Below, piece by piece: positions 1 through 10,897 of a stretch of DNA of 64,000 nt. The notes under the pieces were generated by a model. It saw only the letters and a program-made list of their open reading frames with translations. It did not search any database and was not told the DNA's origin. Position numbers and translations under genes: made by a program. Each line of letters opens with the position of its first letter. Within the stretch, counting starts at the first letter, position 1. Source of the DNA: Blepharisma japonicum (lineage: Eukaryota; Ciliophora; Heterotrichea; Heterotrichida; Blepharismidae); NCBI GenBank assembly GCA_949751835.1, contig CATKHK010000020.1:248001-312000 (forward strand), written 5' to 3'.

Positions 1-906
1 TCTTACATGCAGCTTGCTCATATTGAGGAAATGCTAAAACGAGACCCTGAAAACCCCGAGCTAAACGAAGAAATGGGTCTTTGCCTTTACAACAAAGCCA
101 AATATGAAGACTCAGCCCCTTATTTTGAAAAAGCAATAGAATTTGATGGAAAATTGTCAATGAAAAGCTTAATGGCAGTAGGAGATCTTGAAACACAAAA
201 AAACCAGTATGAAGAAGCAATAGAATATTATTCTAAAGCTCTTTCTATGGATCCATCTGTAGCTGAAATACACGAAAGATTAGGTGAGCTTTATAGCAAG
301 GTAAAAAACCAAAGCGAAAGCTTAAATCACCTAGAAGAAGCTGTAGAGCTTGATCCAAAAAACTGTGAATATGGCACGAATTTAGGCCTAATGTATTTAA
401 ATATGCACCAATACGAGGAATCTATCAAATGTTTTTTGAAGGTTTTAGAAATAAACCCTGAATTTGCAAAAGCTCACAATAACTTAGGAAATGCTTATAG
501 GAAAATTGGAAAGGCTAAAGAAGCAATCCAGCATTATTTGCAAGCTATTGAATGCACTCCTAAAAGGAAATTTCCTATAGCTCACATTAACTTAGCAACG
601 ACCTATTTTTATTCAGGAGACACCATTTCTGCTTTACGGCACTTTGAAGAGGCTTTGCAAGTTGGCTCTAATATTCACAAAGTAATGGTAACCAAAGGTT
701 ATCATTTATTATTCAAAAATTCTAAAACAAAGCAAGGGATAGAATTCCTATTAAGGCAGCAATACACCGAAGCTGCATCTATATTGCAAGAAGTCCACCA
801 AAGTGACTCAGAAAATCCAGTTGTAAACTATTATCTTGGCCTTACTTATAGCAAATTGGAAGATTTAAAGTCAGCAAATACCTGCTATAAAAAGGTGATT
901 GAGTAA
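1..906 (+). CDS. TPR-repeat protein, 5' end outside the window
   Basis: The reading frame is open from the first base, with a Met at position 7 preceded by in-frame codons, so the true start probably lies upstream. The visible part, about 300 residues, is almost entirely tetratricopeptide repeats: successive helix pairs carry the TPR pattern (for example NLGNAYRKIGKAKEAIQHY and LGLTYSKLEDLKSANTCYKK), at least seven units. TPR arrays are protein-binding scaffolds, as in OGT-like, IFT or BBS proteins and co-chaperones. No enzymatic domain is visible in this part, so no specific role can be given. The gene ends with TAA. No TGA codon or intron is seen. Confidence 0.85.
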   Translation, partial: SYMQLAHIEEMLKRDPENPELNEEMGLCLYNKAKYEDSAPYFEKAIEFDGKLSMKSLMAVGDLETQKNQYEEAIEYYSKALSMDPSVAEIHERLGELYSKVKNQSESLNHLEEAVELDPKNCEYGTNLGLMYLNMHQYEESIKCFLKVLEINPEFAKAHNNLGNAYRKIGKAKEAIQHYLQAIECTPKRKFPIAHINLATTYFYSGDTISALRHFEEALQVGSNIHKVMVTKGYHLLFKNSKTKQGIEFLLRQQYTEAASILQEVHQSDSENPVVNYYLGLTYSKLEDLKSANTCYKKVIE

Positions 907-966
907 ATTTTATTTAGGCTTGGCAAAAAACCTATCCATAAAAATAAGCAGTTTATTAAACATTTT

Positions 967-1218
967 ATGAGAAAAGCTCAAAAAGCAATTATTGATGTAA
1001 CTGAAAGCGGGTCTGAAGATAATGTAGTTTATGAAATTTCAGATACATCAATTTCACTTGGGCCTATAAGAAGAAGTTCTGAAGTATTTAAAGTAAGGGC
1101 AGGAGGAACTTATGAGTTTGCTCCAATAAAAGCTCCAAGTCCCACTGAAAGTCCTGATGTCTCCCCTAACCAAAGTTTGGTTTATGAGTCTAATGATGAA
1201 AAATGCGATATATTTTAA
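967..1218 (+). CDS. Small hypothetical protein, 83 aa
   Basis: A short ORF on the same strand, 60 bp after the TPR gene and 123 bp before the kinesin gene. The product is polar, Ser/Glu/Pro-rich and probably disordered, with no membrane segment or known motif. The N-terminus is basic (MRKAQKAIIDV) and the C-terminus acidic. It is called a gene because codon choice and amino-acid mix look protein-like rather than like the Phe/Ile/Lys-rich translations of spacer DNA here. I do not recognise a family. Confidence 0.55.
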   Translation: MRKAQKAIIDVTESGSEDNVVYEISDTSISLGPIRRSSEVFKVRAGGTYEFAPIKAPSPTESPDVSPNQSLVYESNDEKCDIF

Positions 1219-1341
1219 AGAAAAAAAGAGATATATATGAAGTTAAAAAATGTTATTATAAATAAATAAGTACATTCTGTTCAATTGCCAATAATAGATC
1301 TTTGTATTTCTGAAAGCTGAAAATTCAAATAAAGTCATAAA

Positions 1342-3600
1342 ATGGAGCAAAGTGAAGATCTGACATCGGGCAATATTAAAGTTGTCTGCAGATTTCGCCC
1401 TCTAAATGAGAAAGAAAAACAGCTATCTGAGGGCATCTGTGTAGATTTTTTACCAGATCATAAGACAACAATGATGAAATCCCATCCTGAAGGTCAAGAG
1501 CCACCTAGATTTACTCTAGACTACGTTTTTACCCCACAAGCTCGCCAATCTGAAGTATATGAAATTGCTGCCAAACAAATTATTGCAGCTGTTATGCAAG
1601 GGTTTAATGGTACAGTCTTCGCTTATGGGCAAACATCTTCAGGAAAAACTTTTACAATGTCAGGACCAAGCATGGACGATCCTGAATTAATGGGAATCAT
1701 CCCAAGGATGGTTGGTGATGTGTTTTCTAAAATAGACTCAGCAGCTGAACATCTAGAATTTACTGTAAAAGTTGGCTATTGCGAAATTTATATGGAAAAA
1801 ATAAAAGATTTGCTGGATCCTACCAAAAATAATTTAAAAATCCATGAGGATAGGACAAGAGGAGTTTTTATTGAAGGGCTTACTGAAAAGTATGCAGCAA
1901 CTGAAGAAGATGTGTATGATATGATGGCGATAGGAATAGAAAATAGAGAAGTAGGATATACAAATATGAACTCAGGGTCGTCAAGGTCCCATTCAATTTT
2001 TATTGTCACGATTACTCAGACTAATTCAATTGATTATTCTACTAAGGTAGGGAAACTATACTTGGTGGATTTAGCTGGGTCTGAAAAAGTTGGAAAAACT
2101 GGAGCTGAAGGAAAAAGACTTGAGGAGGCAAAAAATATAAATAAATCGTTGACTGTGCTAGGGCAAGTAATTAATTCACTTACTGATGGTAAATCAACTC
2201 ACGTACCGTATAGAGATTCAAAGTTGACCAGAGTTCTACAGGACTCATTAGGAGGAAACTCAAAAACTTCCCTTATTATAACCTGTTCTCCTTCTCCTTA
2301 TAACGAAGCAGAAACATTAAGTACTTTAAGATTCGGAATGAGAGCTAAATCAATCAAAAACAAGCCAAAAGTTAATAGAGAGTACACAGTCGCTGAACTT
2401 AAGCTAATGCTTGCAAAAGCTAACGACGAAATAAGGCTTAAAGAAAGTAGAATCAGACAATTAGAAACTACTATTGGGCAATCAGGCTTAGTGGTTCCGA
2501 AGGACATGGAAGAAATGAAAGATAGCAGCTTTATTGAAGAAGACACAAAAGCTACAGAGTATGACGAAGTCATACAAGAACTAGAAGAAGTAAGATCTCA
2601 ATTAAATAGAGAAGTTGAGCTCAGAACCCAAGCAGCACAAGAGCTTGTGAAGAAAACCCTAGAATTTGAAGAGCTTAAAATTTCTTATGAAACTCTCACC
2701 AACGAAAACACTGCTTTAGAAGAAAAGTACGCCAAGAAAAAAGCGGAGTTTAATGAAACTCAAGAAAAGGCAGATAAATTAGAGCTGTCTCAAAGCATGA
2801 TAAAAAATGAATTCAATGATCTAAATAAAAGGGTGCTTGATTTAGAGCAATTATTAAACTCCAGAGATGTAGAAATTGACCGCTTAAAGGCACAACAAAG
2901 TTCAAACACTCCTAGCGAGCCAGGAGAAGACTACAGTGAGCTTTTAGATGAATTTAAAAATCAGCTCCAAATTGAACAAAAAAAGAATAAAGATCTTCAC
3001 GATCATATAGAGCTGCTCCATAAACAAATAGAAGAGCAGCAACAAAAATTGGCAACCCAAAGGCCGCCTCTTCACACAGCAAGTAGAGCTCCAGACAACT
3101 GGGAAGAAGAAAAAAAAGTGCTCTTAAAAGACCTTCAAAACCGTGTCGAAAAAGTCGTAAACTTACAGATTGCTTTAGATGATCTCAGAGACCGCTATCA
3201 TAGCCTCGAAAATAGTCTTCCTAGAGGAGCAAAAGAGTTCAAAAATAAAGCTGATGCGCTCGAAAGAACCGTTGACCAATTGACCAATGCGAATCATGAA
3301 TTAATCCATCAAAAATCTGATTTGAAAGTGGAAATCCAGATGCAGGAGAAAAAGAATGCATCAATAATGGATAGAAATAACAAATTAGAAGCAGAATTAA
3401 AACGGTATAAAGCTCTTCTTGCGGAAGCTGAGTCTACTATGAAAAGCTGGTATGCAGAAATGGAAGGAAGAAGATCATTAAGGCCTTCTTTAGGAGGCGG
3501 CTACAACAATATTATAAAGACTATTAGAGGTGGTGGAGGGGCGGCAAGAATGAGCACAATGCCTGCAAAACTGCAAAATCCTTTTGAAAAAAATTTATAA
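1342..3600 (+). CDS. Kinesin-1 type heavy chain (plus-end motor)
   Basis: 752 residues, no intron, no TGA codon. The motor domain is N-terminal (about 10-345): P-loop GQTSSGKT at 96-103, switch I NSGSSRSHS, switch II LVDLAGSE, then the neck and a long heptad-rich coiled coil to about residue 705. Near the C-terminus, residues 724-733 read IIKTIRGGGG, matching the autoinhibitory IAK tail motif of conventional kinesins (IAKPIRGGGG in fungal forms). Motor position, stalk and tail together indicate kinesin-1, an ATP-driven plus-end microtubule motor for organelles and vesicles. At 752 residues it is shorter than animal KIF5 (about 960), mainly in the stalk. It converges on the next gene with 33 bp between stops. 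Confidence 0.93.
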   Translation: MEQSEDLTSGNIKVVCRFRPLNEKEKQLSEGICVDFLPDHKTTMMKSHPEGQEPPRFTLDYVFTPQARQSEVYEIAAKQIIAAVMQGFNGTVFAYGQTSSGKTFTMSGPSMDDPELMGIIPRMVGDVFSKIDSAAEHLEFTVKVGYCEIYMEKIKDLLDPTKNNLKIHEDRTRGVFIEGLTEKYAATEEDVYDMMAIGIENREVGYTNMNSGSSRSHSIFIVTITQTNSIDYSTKVGKLYLVDLAGSEKVGKTGAEGKRLEEAKNINKSLTVLGQVINSLTDGKSTHVPYRDSKLTRVLQDSLGGNSKTSLIITCSPSPYNEAETLSTLRFGMRAKSIKNKPKVNREYTVAELKLMLAKANDEIRLKESRIRQLETTIGQSGLVVPKDMEEMKDSSFIEEDTKATEYDEVIQELEEVRSQLNREVELRTQAAQELVKKTLEFEELKISYETLTNENTALEEKYAKKKAEFNETQEKADKLELSQSMIKNEFNDLNKRVLDLEQLLNSRDVEIDRLKAQQSSNTPSEPGEDYSELLDEFKNQLQIEQKKNKDLHDHIELLHKQIEEQQQKLATQRPPLHTASRAPDNWEEEKKVLLKDLQNRVEKVVNLQIALDDLRDRYHSLENSLPRGAKEFKNKADALERTVDQLTNANHELIHQKSDLKVEIQMQEKKNASIMDRNNKLEAELKRYKALLAEAESTMKSWYAEMEGRRSLRPSLGGGYNNIIKTIRGGGGAARMSTMPAKLQNPFEKNL

Positions 3601-3633
3601 TTAAAAAATAGATATATGTTAAATAAATTAAAA

Positions 3634-4644
3634 TTATTTCATGCTGCTTTTTGGCTTTGAGTATACAGTTTTTCTGGTTTTATAGAAAGAATTTCTGGGA
3701 CTTTGCGTTGGGGATAAGCTTGATTTTACATTTTTTCGAAGTAAAGAGCCTGTGCTTGCCAAATGAGACCGATCTTCTTCTTGGGAGAGAAATTGAGAAG
3801 AAAGAACTAAGGATTCTAATTCTTTTATTTTCATTTCACTTGACTTTAGCCTATCTTCAATCGTTTCTGGTTCCTTTTTTCTTTCAACATTAGATTTGAT
3901 TATATCTCTTAATAAGTTATTATTTGTGACTTCATTTTGACATTTTAATTTCAATTTTTCAATTTCGCTTTTTAACTCGCTTATTGACTCTCTTTTAGCT
4001 TTTCTTCTGTATGAAGTATATGGTGATGTGCTTCTGCACTCGCTACTAATATATTGCTCAATTCGTTTTTGTGCAATCATATTGCTTAATTCTAACTCCT
4101 TAATTTTTTCAATCAGTTCAGATTTTTCTTCTAAAAAATCTGAATTATTTTCTTCCAATTTTTTCCTCAATTCTTTATTTTCATTGAAAAGTGCCAGATT
4201 TTGATCATAATGAGATTTCAAGAGCTCTTCTAATTCCTTATTTCTTTCTTTATTTTGGGCTACTTCTAGCTCTGATGCTTTCAGCTTTACTTTTCCGTCT
4301 TCTATTATTCTTGCCATAGCAGTATCAGTATTTCTTTGCATCAGTTTCATCTCATCAATTTTCTTATGAGCTTCTTTAAGCGACGTATCAAGATCTGCTA
4401 ATTCTTGCTTCAAGGCTTCTATTTCTATACTTCTTTCTCTTGCGATATTTTCATAGCTGTTTTTCAGGTATTCTTCATTGATAAGCCGTTGATTCAGATT
4501 TTTGATCATTTCTTCTCAGTCTTTTTCTTTTAAATATTTGTATCGATTTTCATTAGTAGGATAAGCTGGGGATATAAAATTGCTTTTTGGTGGCTTTTCA
4601 GTGGAATCAACGCTATAGCGATGCTTCTTTCTGTAAGAATCCAT
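3634..4644 (-). CDS. Coiled-coil protein, 336 aa, family not recognised
   Basis: The start is the ATG at 4642-4644 (MDSYRKKHRYSVD). The frame passes one in-frame TGA at 4516-4518, read as Trp, and ends at TAA. From about residue 45 the product is a long Glu/Lys/Leu-rich coiled coil with heptads, followed by a basic Ser-rich tail (SLSPTQSPRNSFYK region). Such proteins are typically cytoskeletal or centrosomal, but no diagnostic domain is present. If TGA were a stop the N-terminal 45 codons would be lost, although they keep protein-like composition and lead from an A-rich start context. Confidence 0.75.
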
Positions 4645-4722
4645 TTTAATTTAGCATTTATTTAAGTTTAAGATTCTTTTGGATAAGTTTTTAGCTTAAT
4701 TTTCAATATAGCATGAGTTCAG

Positions 4723-5040
4723 CTATCTGCCGATTATTGAAATTGACCGACAATTAGGACAGCAAACGGCTACACAGTTTGCAGGAGCTCGCAGCATTGT
4801 ATGGCAAATTCCGCATCGACATACAATATAATTCATTGAATGAGGTGCATAATATTGAGTTCCATTTAAAGAATTGCATACCCCACATCGAACTGTTTCA
4901 GCGAAACTCTCATAAACGAGGTGGGTCTTGCAGTTATAGCAAATTAGGTGGGATCTTTGTGGAGTTTTAACTTCAGTAGCTAATGCTAATTCTCCATCAG
5001 GGAGAGCAACCATGAACTCTTGATCATTTGCAGATTCCAT
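4723..5040 (-). CDS. LSD1-type zinc-finger protein, 105 aa
   Basis: Two and possibly three C-x2-C zinc-ribbon units of the LSD1 finger type are visible. The first is CYNCKTHLVYES followed by VRCGVC, and the second is CRCGICHTMLRAP followed by VCCPNC. This matches the CxxCRxxLMYPxGAxxVxCxxC consensus known from plant LSD1/LOL proteins, where the fingers mediate protein or DNA binding in cell-death control. In ciliates and other protists the role is unknown. The gene is complete, intronless and divergent from the ABCA gene, with a 563-bp spacer between them. Confidence 0.85.
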   Translation of the reverse strand: MESANDQEFMVALPDGELALATEVKTPQRSHLICYNCKTHLVYESFAETVRCGVCNSLNGTQYYAPHSMNYIVCRCGICHTMLRAPANCVAVCCPNCRSISIIGR

Positions 5041-5603
5041 ATCAATAAATTTATAAGACCAAAATCTGATAGAAATTAATTAAATTAAATAAATAGTAAA
5101 GGAACTATAGGAAGAGCCAAGACCTAATATTCTAGAAGTATCCTTTTAATGCCAGAAATTGTAATTTTATAAGGATGCTTTTAGATAAAAACCAAATAAG
5201 CAATCGATTCTATGTGGCTGAGCAATATCATTAAAATAGTCTAGTAAATTTGCGATTTATAAAAAAAATTGAAATAATTAATTAATCCGTTTTACCATCA
5301 TTTTATATGTATACTAACTAAGTATTAGCTTGAAACTAGATTAGATTGCAGTCAAAGTGCGAAAATATTAATTACAATGCATTTTCTTATCAAAAATCAT
5401 CCAATGGTCTTTATATTTGTTATCTCAAAATTTCAATTGTTAAATTACCACTCCTCAAATCACTCATTTCTCTTCCCTAACTTGTCCCCACCCTGTTATC
5501 TCACTTCTGGCTCCTCAAAAGTTCTTTTTTGTTTCGAAATCTCTCAAAGATGAAACAAAAGTTAGTGTAAAACGGATAATCTTGACAGACTTATATAATT
5601 AAA
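5041..5603. other. Intergenic spacer, divergent promoters
   Basis: AT-rich spacer between the LSD1-finger gene (-) and the ABCA gene (+). The part at about 5440-5540 is pyrimidine-rich (runs of ct and cc) and less AT-rich. I see no tRNA, repeat or credible gene; a 62-codon open frame at 5377-5565 is judged spurious. Confidence 0.6.
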
Positions 5604-8600
5604 ATGTCTTGGCAGCACTACAAAGCGCTCATGTACAAGGATTGGATCCTTTGGCGACGACGCACTTTAGGCTCTGTATGTGAAGTTTTATTTCCAGTAA
5701 TCGTATTCCTCTTACTTGCAGTAATCCGCGCAGGTCTAGGATCAGAAGAAGTGGATGCAGAATCATATCTTAGTAACATCGAGTACGTTAGACCGTCCAC
5801 TAACAACGCTGTAACTTATCCTTTCCCAGAAGGAGATTCATTTAAGTGGTGCAAAGAATACGTCGAAGAAGGCGAGTCATGGATGATTGGTCTGGCCCCA
5901 AGAAATGAAATTAATGAATACCTCGAGACACAATTCGCTGCTCACCCCAATCTGCAAAATGTTGAAATCAGGTATTTTGATGACGACGACGATATCGATG
6001 ACTACGTCAGCGACGAAGATTATGAAGACGGTCCAAAGTTCTGCTTTGCAGTGGTTTTCGAAGAAGCTGAAGACAACTATTACGAGTACCACATTAGGTT
6101 CAATCAGTCTTACTCAATACCAGACGGTGGAGAGCCTTTAGGAGACATGATTGATATTTTCCAACTCCACATGTTTGACGCCACAGATGAACTAATCAGA
6201 GAACCAAAGCCAGAATTCCAAAGAGACTTCATGCATACTGGGTTTTTACAGATCCAGAACTATGTAGATAACTATTTATTACAACAAATCACAGGCGACG
6301 AAAACGCATATATTGCACCAGCCTTCGTCCCAATGTATTATGATGACTATGTGGACGATGATTTCATTGAAAATATCCAAGATATTTTGCCATTCTTTTT
6401 CATTATTTCGTTCTTGATACCAGTCTGTAGGAACATAGCACAGATCGTGATGGAAAAAGAGTATAGGATCAAAGAAATCATGTGCATTATGGGCTTGTCA
6501 AATAAAGCTTATTGGCTCTCATGGATCACTTATTATTTCTTGGTGTACTTGATCATCTCAATTTTGGCGACAATTATTATGGGATTTCAGATATTTACGT
6601 ACAGTAATAAGTTCATATTGTTCTTTACGTTCTTATTACTGGGAATTTCTTGTATCAGCTTTTCAGTACTCATTTCTGTGTTCTTTTCTAGGGCTAAGGC
6701 TGCATTGGCTTTAGGACTTATGGTCTTCTTAGGCCTCTTCTTTGTGTTCTTTGCAGTGGACGACCCTTACTTTGGCAGCACCCAAAAACTTTTGGCTTCG
6801 TTTATCCCTTCTGTTGCTTTTGGCCTTAGCACTGGGATCCTTTGTGAGCTTGAAAAAGGTCAAGCAGGAGTTCAGTTTGACAATATAAATGAAGATATTT
6901 ACAACTACAAGTACTCCATAGCTCTTATCATGATGGCTGTTGACTCAGTCATCTTTTTCGCTTTAGCCTTATACTTTGAACAAGTATGGCCTTCAGAATG
7001 GGGCACTAAACGACCATGGTATTTCATTTTCCAAAAAGACACATGGGTCACTAGAAAAGAAGAAGAAAACCAAGATGATGATTTCCCTCAGGACGTTGAA
7101 TACAACGACACTGTAGAGCCAGTCGACTCACTTCTAGAGAACCAAAAAACTTCAGGCAGAGCTATGCTTGTAAGAAACTTAACTAAAAAGTTCAATGGAA
7201 ATACAGCTGTAGATGAACTCAACTTAGACATCTACGAAGGACAGATTTTTGCATTGCTTGGGCACAATGGGGCTGGAAAAACAACCACCATTTCGATGCT
7301 TACTGGACTTATCCCAGCTACATCCGGAGATATGAAGGTCAGAGGACTTCGCCTTTCAAAAGACTTAGACAAGCTAAGAAAGCTATTTGGTGTTTGTCCA
7401 CAGCAAAATGTACTCTATGGAGAATTAACCCCAACTGAGCACTTATACCTTTTCTCAGTCTTCAAAGGTATGAAAGATAAAGCTCTGATTGAACAGAAAA
7501 TTGAAGAAAAACTACAAGAAGTAGACTTGGTTCCTCATAAGGAAAAATACTCAGACTTTTTATCAGGTGGCCAAAAGAGAAAACTTTGTTTAGCAATGGC
7601 ACTTATAGCTGACTCTCCAATTGTGTTATTAGATGAGCCTACCTCAGGTATGGACTTAACTGCAAGGCGTAACATGTGGGAAATGCTTAAGAAGAACAAA
7701 TCATCAAGAATTGTGATCCTTACCACACATTATATGCAGGAAGCTGACATTTTGGCTGACAGGATCGCTATCCTATCAAATGGAAAACTTAGATGCTGTG
7801 GTTCCTCACTGTTCTTAAAAGGGAGATATGGAGTCGGGTATTACCTTACACTTGTAAAAGAAGTTGACGTAGCCAGCGCTGAGCACAGCCAAATGATCAC
7901 TGACTTTGTGACTTCTTTTATCCCAACAGCAGTCAAAGCAAGTGATGTCCACGCTGAAATTGCTTTCAGACTTCCTATTGGAAGTGCCACCAAATTCGAA
8001 GAGTTTTTCCAAGCTCTTGATAACAGAAAAGAAGAGCTGAAGATCAGGTCGTATGGAGTCTCTGTAACAACACTTGAAGAAGTTTTCATTAGAGTTGCCA
8101 GAGGTGATAATGAACTAAAAGAGATTGGAGACCAGTCTTATAAGAGTGAAAAAGATCAAGATAAAGATAAAGAAAAAGAGTTCAAAGATGAAGGAGATGA
8201 AACAATGATGGGAGATGATCAGCAGCTGATTGAAACAGAAAGAGAAACTAAAGGACTGTTTAATAGACATATGAAGTGTCTTTTAAGAAAAAGATACCTG
8301 TGGACCAAGAGAGATTGGAGAATCTTTGTATTTGAACTCATTGTTCCTGCGTTTCTTGTATTGGTCGGACTTGTGTTCATGCTTATTGCAGAAAGGTTCA
8401 TTGACCAAGATCCTTATGAATTGGTCATTGACCAGTATGATACTCCACAAAACGTAATGTACCCAGAAACTACAAATGAAGCGATAGAACAAATCATGCA
8501 GCTTATGGACGAGTCTGACGATATTGAGCTCAAGGACATTGAAGTTGATGACATTGAACAATTCGATTATGAAGTATTTGATGACAGAGATAGAGATCCT

Positions 8601-10838
8601 TACAGAATGGGTGCTTATTACTTCTATCTGATGAGCTCAACTGATAATCAGTATGAGCCAGTTGTTTTCCACAACCAAAGTGCCTTCCAGTCTGTACCTA
8701 CTTATTATCAGCTAATGTCAAACACCATTCTCCAGACCTTGAATCCAGACATTGAAGTCGTCGTTTACAATGCTCCTTTCGATTGGACTAAAAATGTACT
8801 CGAAAATGCATCTGTAGGAGATGGTGTCATTTCTTGCTTAATCTTTGGTTTAGCCTTCGCATTCGTCCCTGCAGGCATTGCATCTTATATTGTCAGAGAA
8901 AGAGAAACAAGTGTAAAGCACCAGCACATGATTACTGGTATCTCACTTTGGGCATACTGGATTAGCAACTATTTGTGCGACATAGTCAAATACTCAGCAG
9001 TATATCTAATTGCATTGTTATTCATCTGGGCTTTCCAAGTCGACATTTTCACTGATGAAAGTGATGACTTCGCCTGTGTAGCTTTACTTTTAGGTTTATA
9101 TGGCCTTGCCGTCATATTATTTACCTACTCTACAAGTTTCTTATTTGATGACTATTCATCAGCTCAACTGACAAATATTGTTTTCCACTTCTTGACTGGA
9201 AGCTTAGTCCCTATTCTTTGTTTCCTCCTCTATCTATTTGATGATACCAGAGATGTTTCAAAGACTATCGTCTGGATATTCAGACTCCTTCCTAACTTCT
9301 GTGTAGGTAATGGCTTCTTGTACCTAGGATCTGCTTCGATCAGATCAGATCTAAATGGAGACGATAAGTATGAGCCATTTTCATTAGACAACGCCTTTGC
9401 AGACTGCATTATGCTGATGGTTGACGTATTGGTTTACTTTATAGTACTTATTATTGCTGAAGCTTTCGAGTCAAACCCATCTCTTAGAAAACTTATTTCA
9501 AGAGTTGATAAAGGCACTCCTGGAGAGTATGAGAAAGATGAAGATGTAGAAGCTGAAAGAGAAGCTGCCTTAAACACTGATCCTAAAGATGTTCAGGTTA
9601 ATGTCAGAGACTTGAGAAAAGTATATAAAGGAACTAAAGGAAAAAGAATTACTGCCGTTGAAGATGTCAGCTTTAACGTTCCTAAATGTCAATGCTTCGC
9701 TTTATTAGGTGTTAATGGAGCTGGAAAGACTACAACCTTCAAAATGCTTACTGGAGAAATAGCTCCTACTGATGGTGAAGCTTATTTAAGTAGTTACAGC
9801 GTTCTAAGCAATTTAGATAAGGCAAGAGAAAATATTGGATATTGCCCACAATTTGATGCTTTAAGTGAGCTGCTAACTTGTATGGAGCACATCAAGTTCT
9901 ATGCAGAAGTCAAAGGCATAAATAAGAACAAGATTGATAAGCTTGCTAAGGATCTTTTAAGAGAGCTTGATCTTGTCAAATATACAGACTATCAGGCTGG
10001 AACACTAAGTGGAGGAAATAAAAGAAAACTACAAGTCGCTATTGCGCTGATTGGAAACCCTACAGTTGTATTCTTAGATGAGCCATCTGCAGGTATGGAT
10101 CCTGAAACTCGTAAAAAGCTTTGGAGTGTCCTTGGAGATATCAAAAAGCGTGACTCAGCAGTTGTCCTCACAACCCACTCTATGGAAGAAGCTGAAGCCC
10201 TCAGCGATAGACTTGCCATTATGGTAGGAGGCAGACTCAGATGCATTGGAACTTCTACTTATCTGAGAAATAAATTCGGACAAGGCTATGAGCTTGAAGT
10301 CAAATTATCCATTCCTAAGCGTGAAAATGTCCAAAGAAAGAGTGCTAAATTGGATTCTGTTATAGGAGAGGAGCTATTTATTAAACAAAATCAAGTTAAA
10401 GCTTGTCTTGAAGCTTTAGACAGTGCTGATTTATATGAAGAAATCAGCGAGAGAGGCTCTGGATCTGGACTGTACCAGCAGTTAGCAAGTGATGGCTGGA
10501 TTCCAAGAGAAGCTTTAGTCTCTTGGATAATCGTAGAAAGAAGAGGAGACAATGTCATGCAGTGGCTGAAATCTGAATATAAGGATGTAACTATGCTTGA
10601 ACACTATATGACCCTTTACAAATATAAAATAGGAAAACAAGAAGAAAAAACCATTGGATACTTGTTTAGTTCTGTCGAGAAGAAAAAGAAAGAGCTCAAG
10701 ATTTCAGAATATGCCTTGAGCCAGACAACCCTTGACCAAATTTTCACTACCTTTGCAATGATGGGAGAAATTGAAGCTTCAGGTCTAAAGAAGAGAAGGA
10801 CCACTGTCCCACCTGTGAGTAATGAAGAAAAACCTTAA
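5604..10838 (+). CDS. ABCA-subfamily full ABC transporter, 1744 aa
   Basis: One uninterrupted 5.2-kb ORF. The layout is TM helix 1 (about 20-42), a large acidic exoplasmic loop, a TM cluster (about 262-470), NBD1, a second single helix and loop, a second TM cluster, and NBD2. Walker A is GHNGAGKT at 553-560 in NBD1 and GVNGAGKT from 1369 in NBD2. ABC signatures are LSGGQKRK and LSGGNKRK, and Walker B segments end in LLDEPTSGMD and FLDEPSAGMD. The topology with large first loops and the GQKRK/GNKRK signatures are those of ABCA lipid transporters or floppases. Both sites look catalytically intact. All 23 tryptophans are TGG, with no TGA, unlike neighbours; C-ending codons are frequent, suggesting strong expression. 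Confidence 0.95.
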   Translation: MSWQHYKALMYKDWILWRRRTLGSVCEVLFPVIVFLLLAVIRAGLGSEEVDAESYLSNIEYVRPSTNNAVTYPFPEGDSFKWCKEYVEEGESWMIGLAPRNEINEYLETQFAAHPNLQNVEIRYFDDDDDIDDYVSDEDYEDGPKFCFAVVFEEAEDNYYEYHIRFNQSYSIPDGGEPLGDMIDIFQLHMFDATDELIREPKPEFQRDFMHTGFLQIQNYVDNYLLQQITGDENAYIAPAFVPMYYDDYVDDDFIENIQDILPFFFIISFLIPVCRNIAQIVMEKEYRIKEIMCIMGLSNKAYWLSWITYYFLVYLIISILATIIMGFQIFTYSNKFILFFTFLLLGISCISFSVLISVFFSRAKAALALGLMVFLGLFFVFFAVDDPYFGSTQKLLASFIPSVAFGLSTGILCELEKGQAGVQFDNINEDIYNYKYSIALIMMAVDSVIFFALALYFEQVWPSEWGTKRPWYFIFQKDTWVTRKEEENQDDDFPQDVEYNDTVEPVDSLLENQKTSGRAMLVRNLTKKFNGNTAVDELNLDIYEGQIFALLGHNGAGKTTTISMLTGLIPATSGDMKVRGLRLSKDLDKLRKLFGVCPQQNVLYGELTPTEHLYLFSVFKGMKDKALIEQKIEEKLQEVDLVPHKEKYSDFLSGGQKRKLCLAMALIADSPIVLLDEPTSGMDLTARRNMWEMLKKNKSSRIVILTTHYMQEADILADRIAILSNGKLRCCGSSLFLKGRYGVGYYLTLVKEVDVASAEHSQMITDFVTSFIPTAVKASDVHAEIAFRLPIGSATKFEEFFQALDNRKEELKIRSYGVSVTTLEEVFIRVARGDNELKEIGDQSYKSEKDQDKDKEKEFKDEGDETMMGDDQQLIETERETKGLFNRHMKCLLRKRYLWTKRDWRIFVFELIVPAFLVLVGLVFMLIAERFIDQDPYELVIDQYDTPQNVMYPETTNEAIEQIMQLMDESDDIELKDIEVDDIEQFDYEVFDDRDRDPYRMGAYYFYLMSSTDNQYEPVVFHNQSAFQSVPTYYQLMSNTILQTLNPDIEVVVYNAPFDWTKNVLENASVGDGVISCLIFGLAFAFVPAGIASYIVRERETSVKHQHMITGISLWAYWISNYLCDIVKYSAVYLIALLFIWAFQVDIFTDESDDFACVALLLGLYGLAVILFTYSTSFLFDDYSSAQLTNIVFHFLTGSLVPILCFLLYLFDDTRDVSKTIVWIFRLLPNFCVGNGFLYLGSASIRSDLNGDDKYEPFSLDNAFADCIMLMVDVLVYFIVLIIAEAFESNPSLRKLISRVDKGTPGEYEKDEDVEAEREAALNTDPKDVQVNVRDLRKVYKGTKGKRITAVEDVSFNVPKCQCFALLGVNGAGKTTTFKMLTGEIAPTDGEAYLSSYSVLSNLDKARENIGYCPQFDALSELLTCMEHIKFYAEVKGINKNKIDKLAKDLLRELDLVKYTDYQAGTLSGGNKRKLQVAIALIGNPTVVFLDEPSAGMDPETRKKLWSVLGDIKKRDSAVVLTTHSMEEAEALSDRLAIMVGGRLRCIGTSTYLRNKFGQGYELEVKLSIPKRENVQRKSAKLDSVIGEELFIKQNQVKACLEALDSADLYEEISERGSGSGLYQQLASDGWIPREALVSWIIVERRGDNVMQWLKSEYKDVTMLEHYMTLYKYKIGKQEEKTIGYLFSSVEKKKKELKISEYALSQTTLDQIFTTFAMMGEIEASGLKKRRTTVPPVSNEEKP

Positions 10839-10897
10839 TTAAAATTATGTTTTAAGTTATAAAAGAAGTTTTTATTAAAATTGAAAATGGATAATAT

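Noticed and set aside
5377-5565. 62-codon open frame (TGA as Trp) upstream of the ABCA gene
   Set aside because: Ser/Phe/Leu-rich composition like random pyrimidine-rich DNA, no conserved features, overlaps the expected ABCA promoter.
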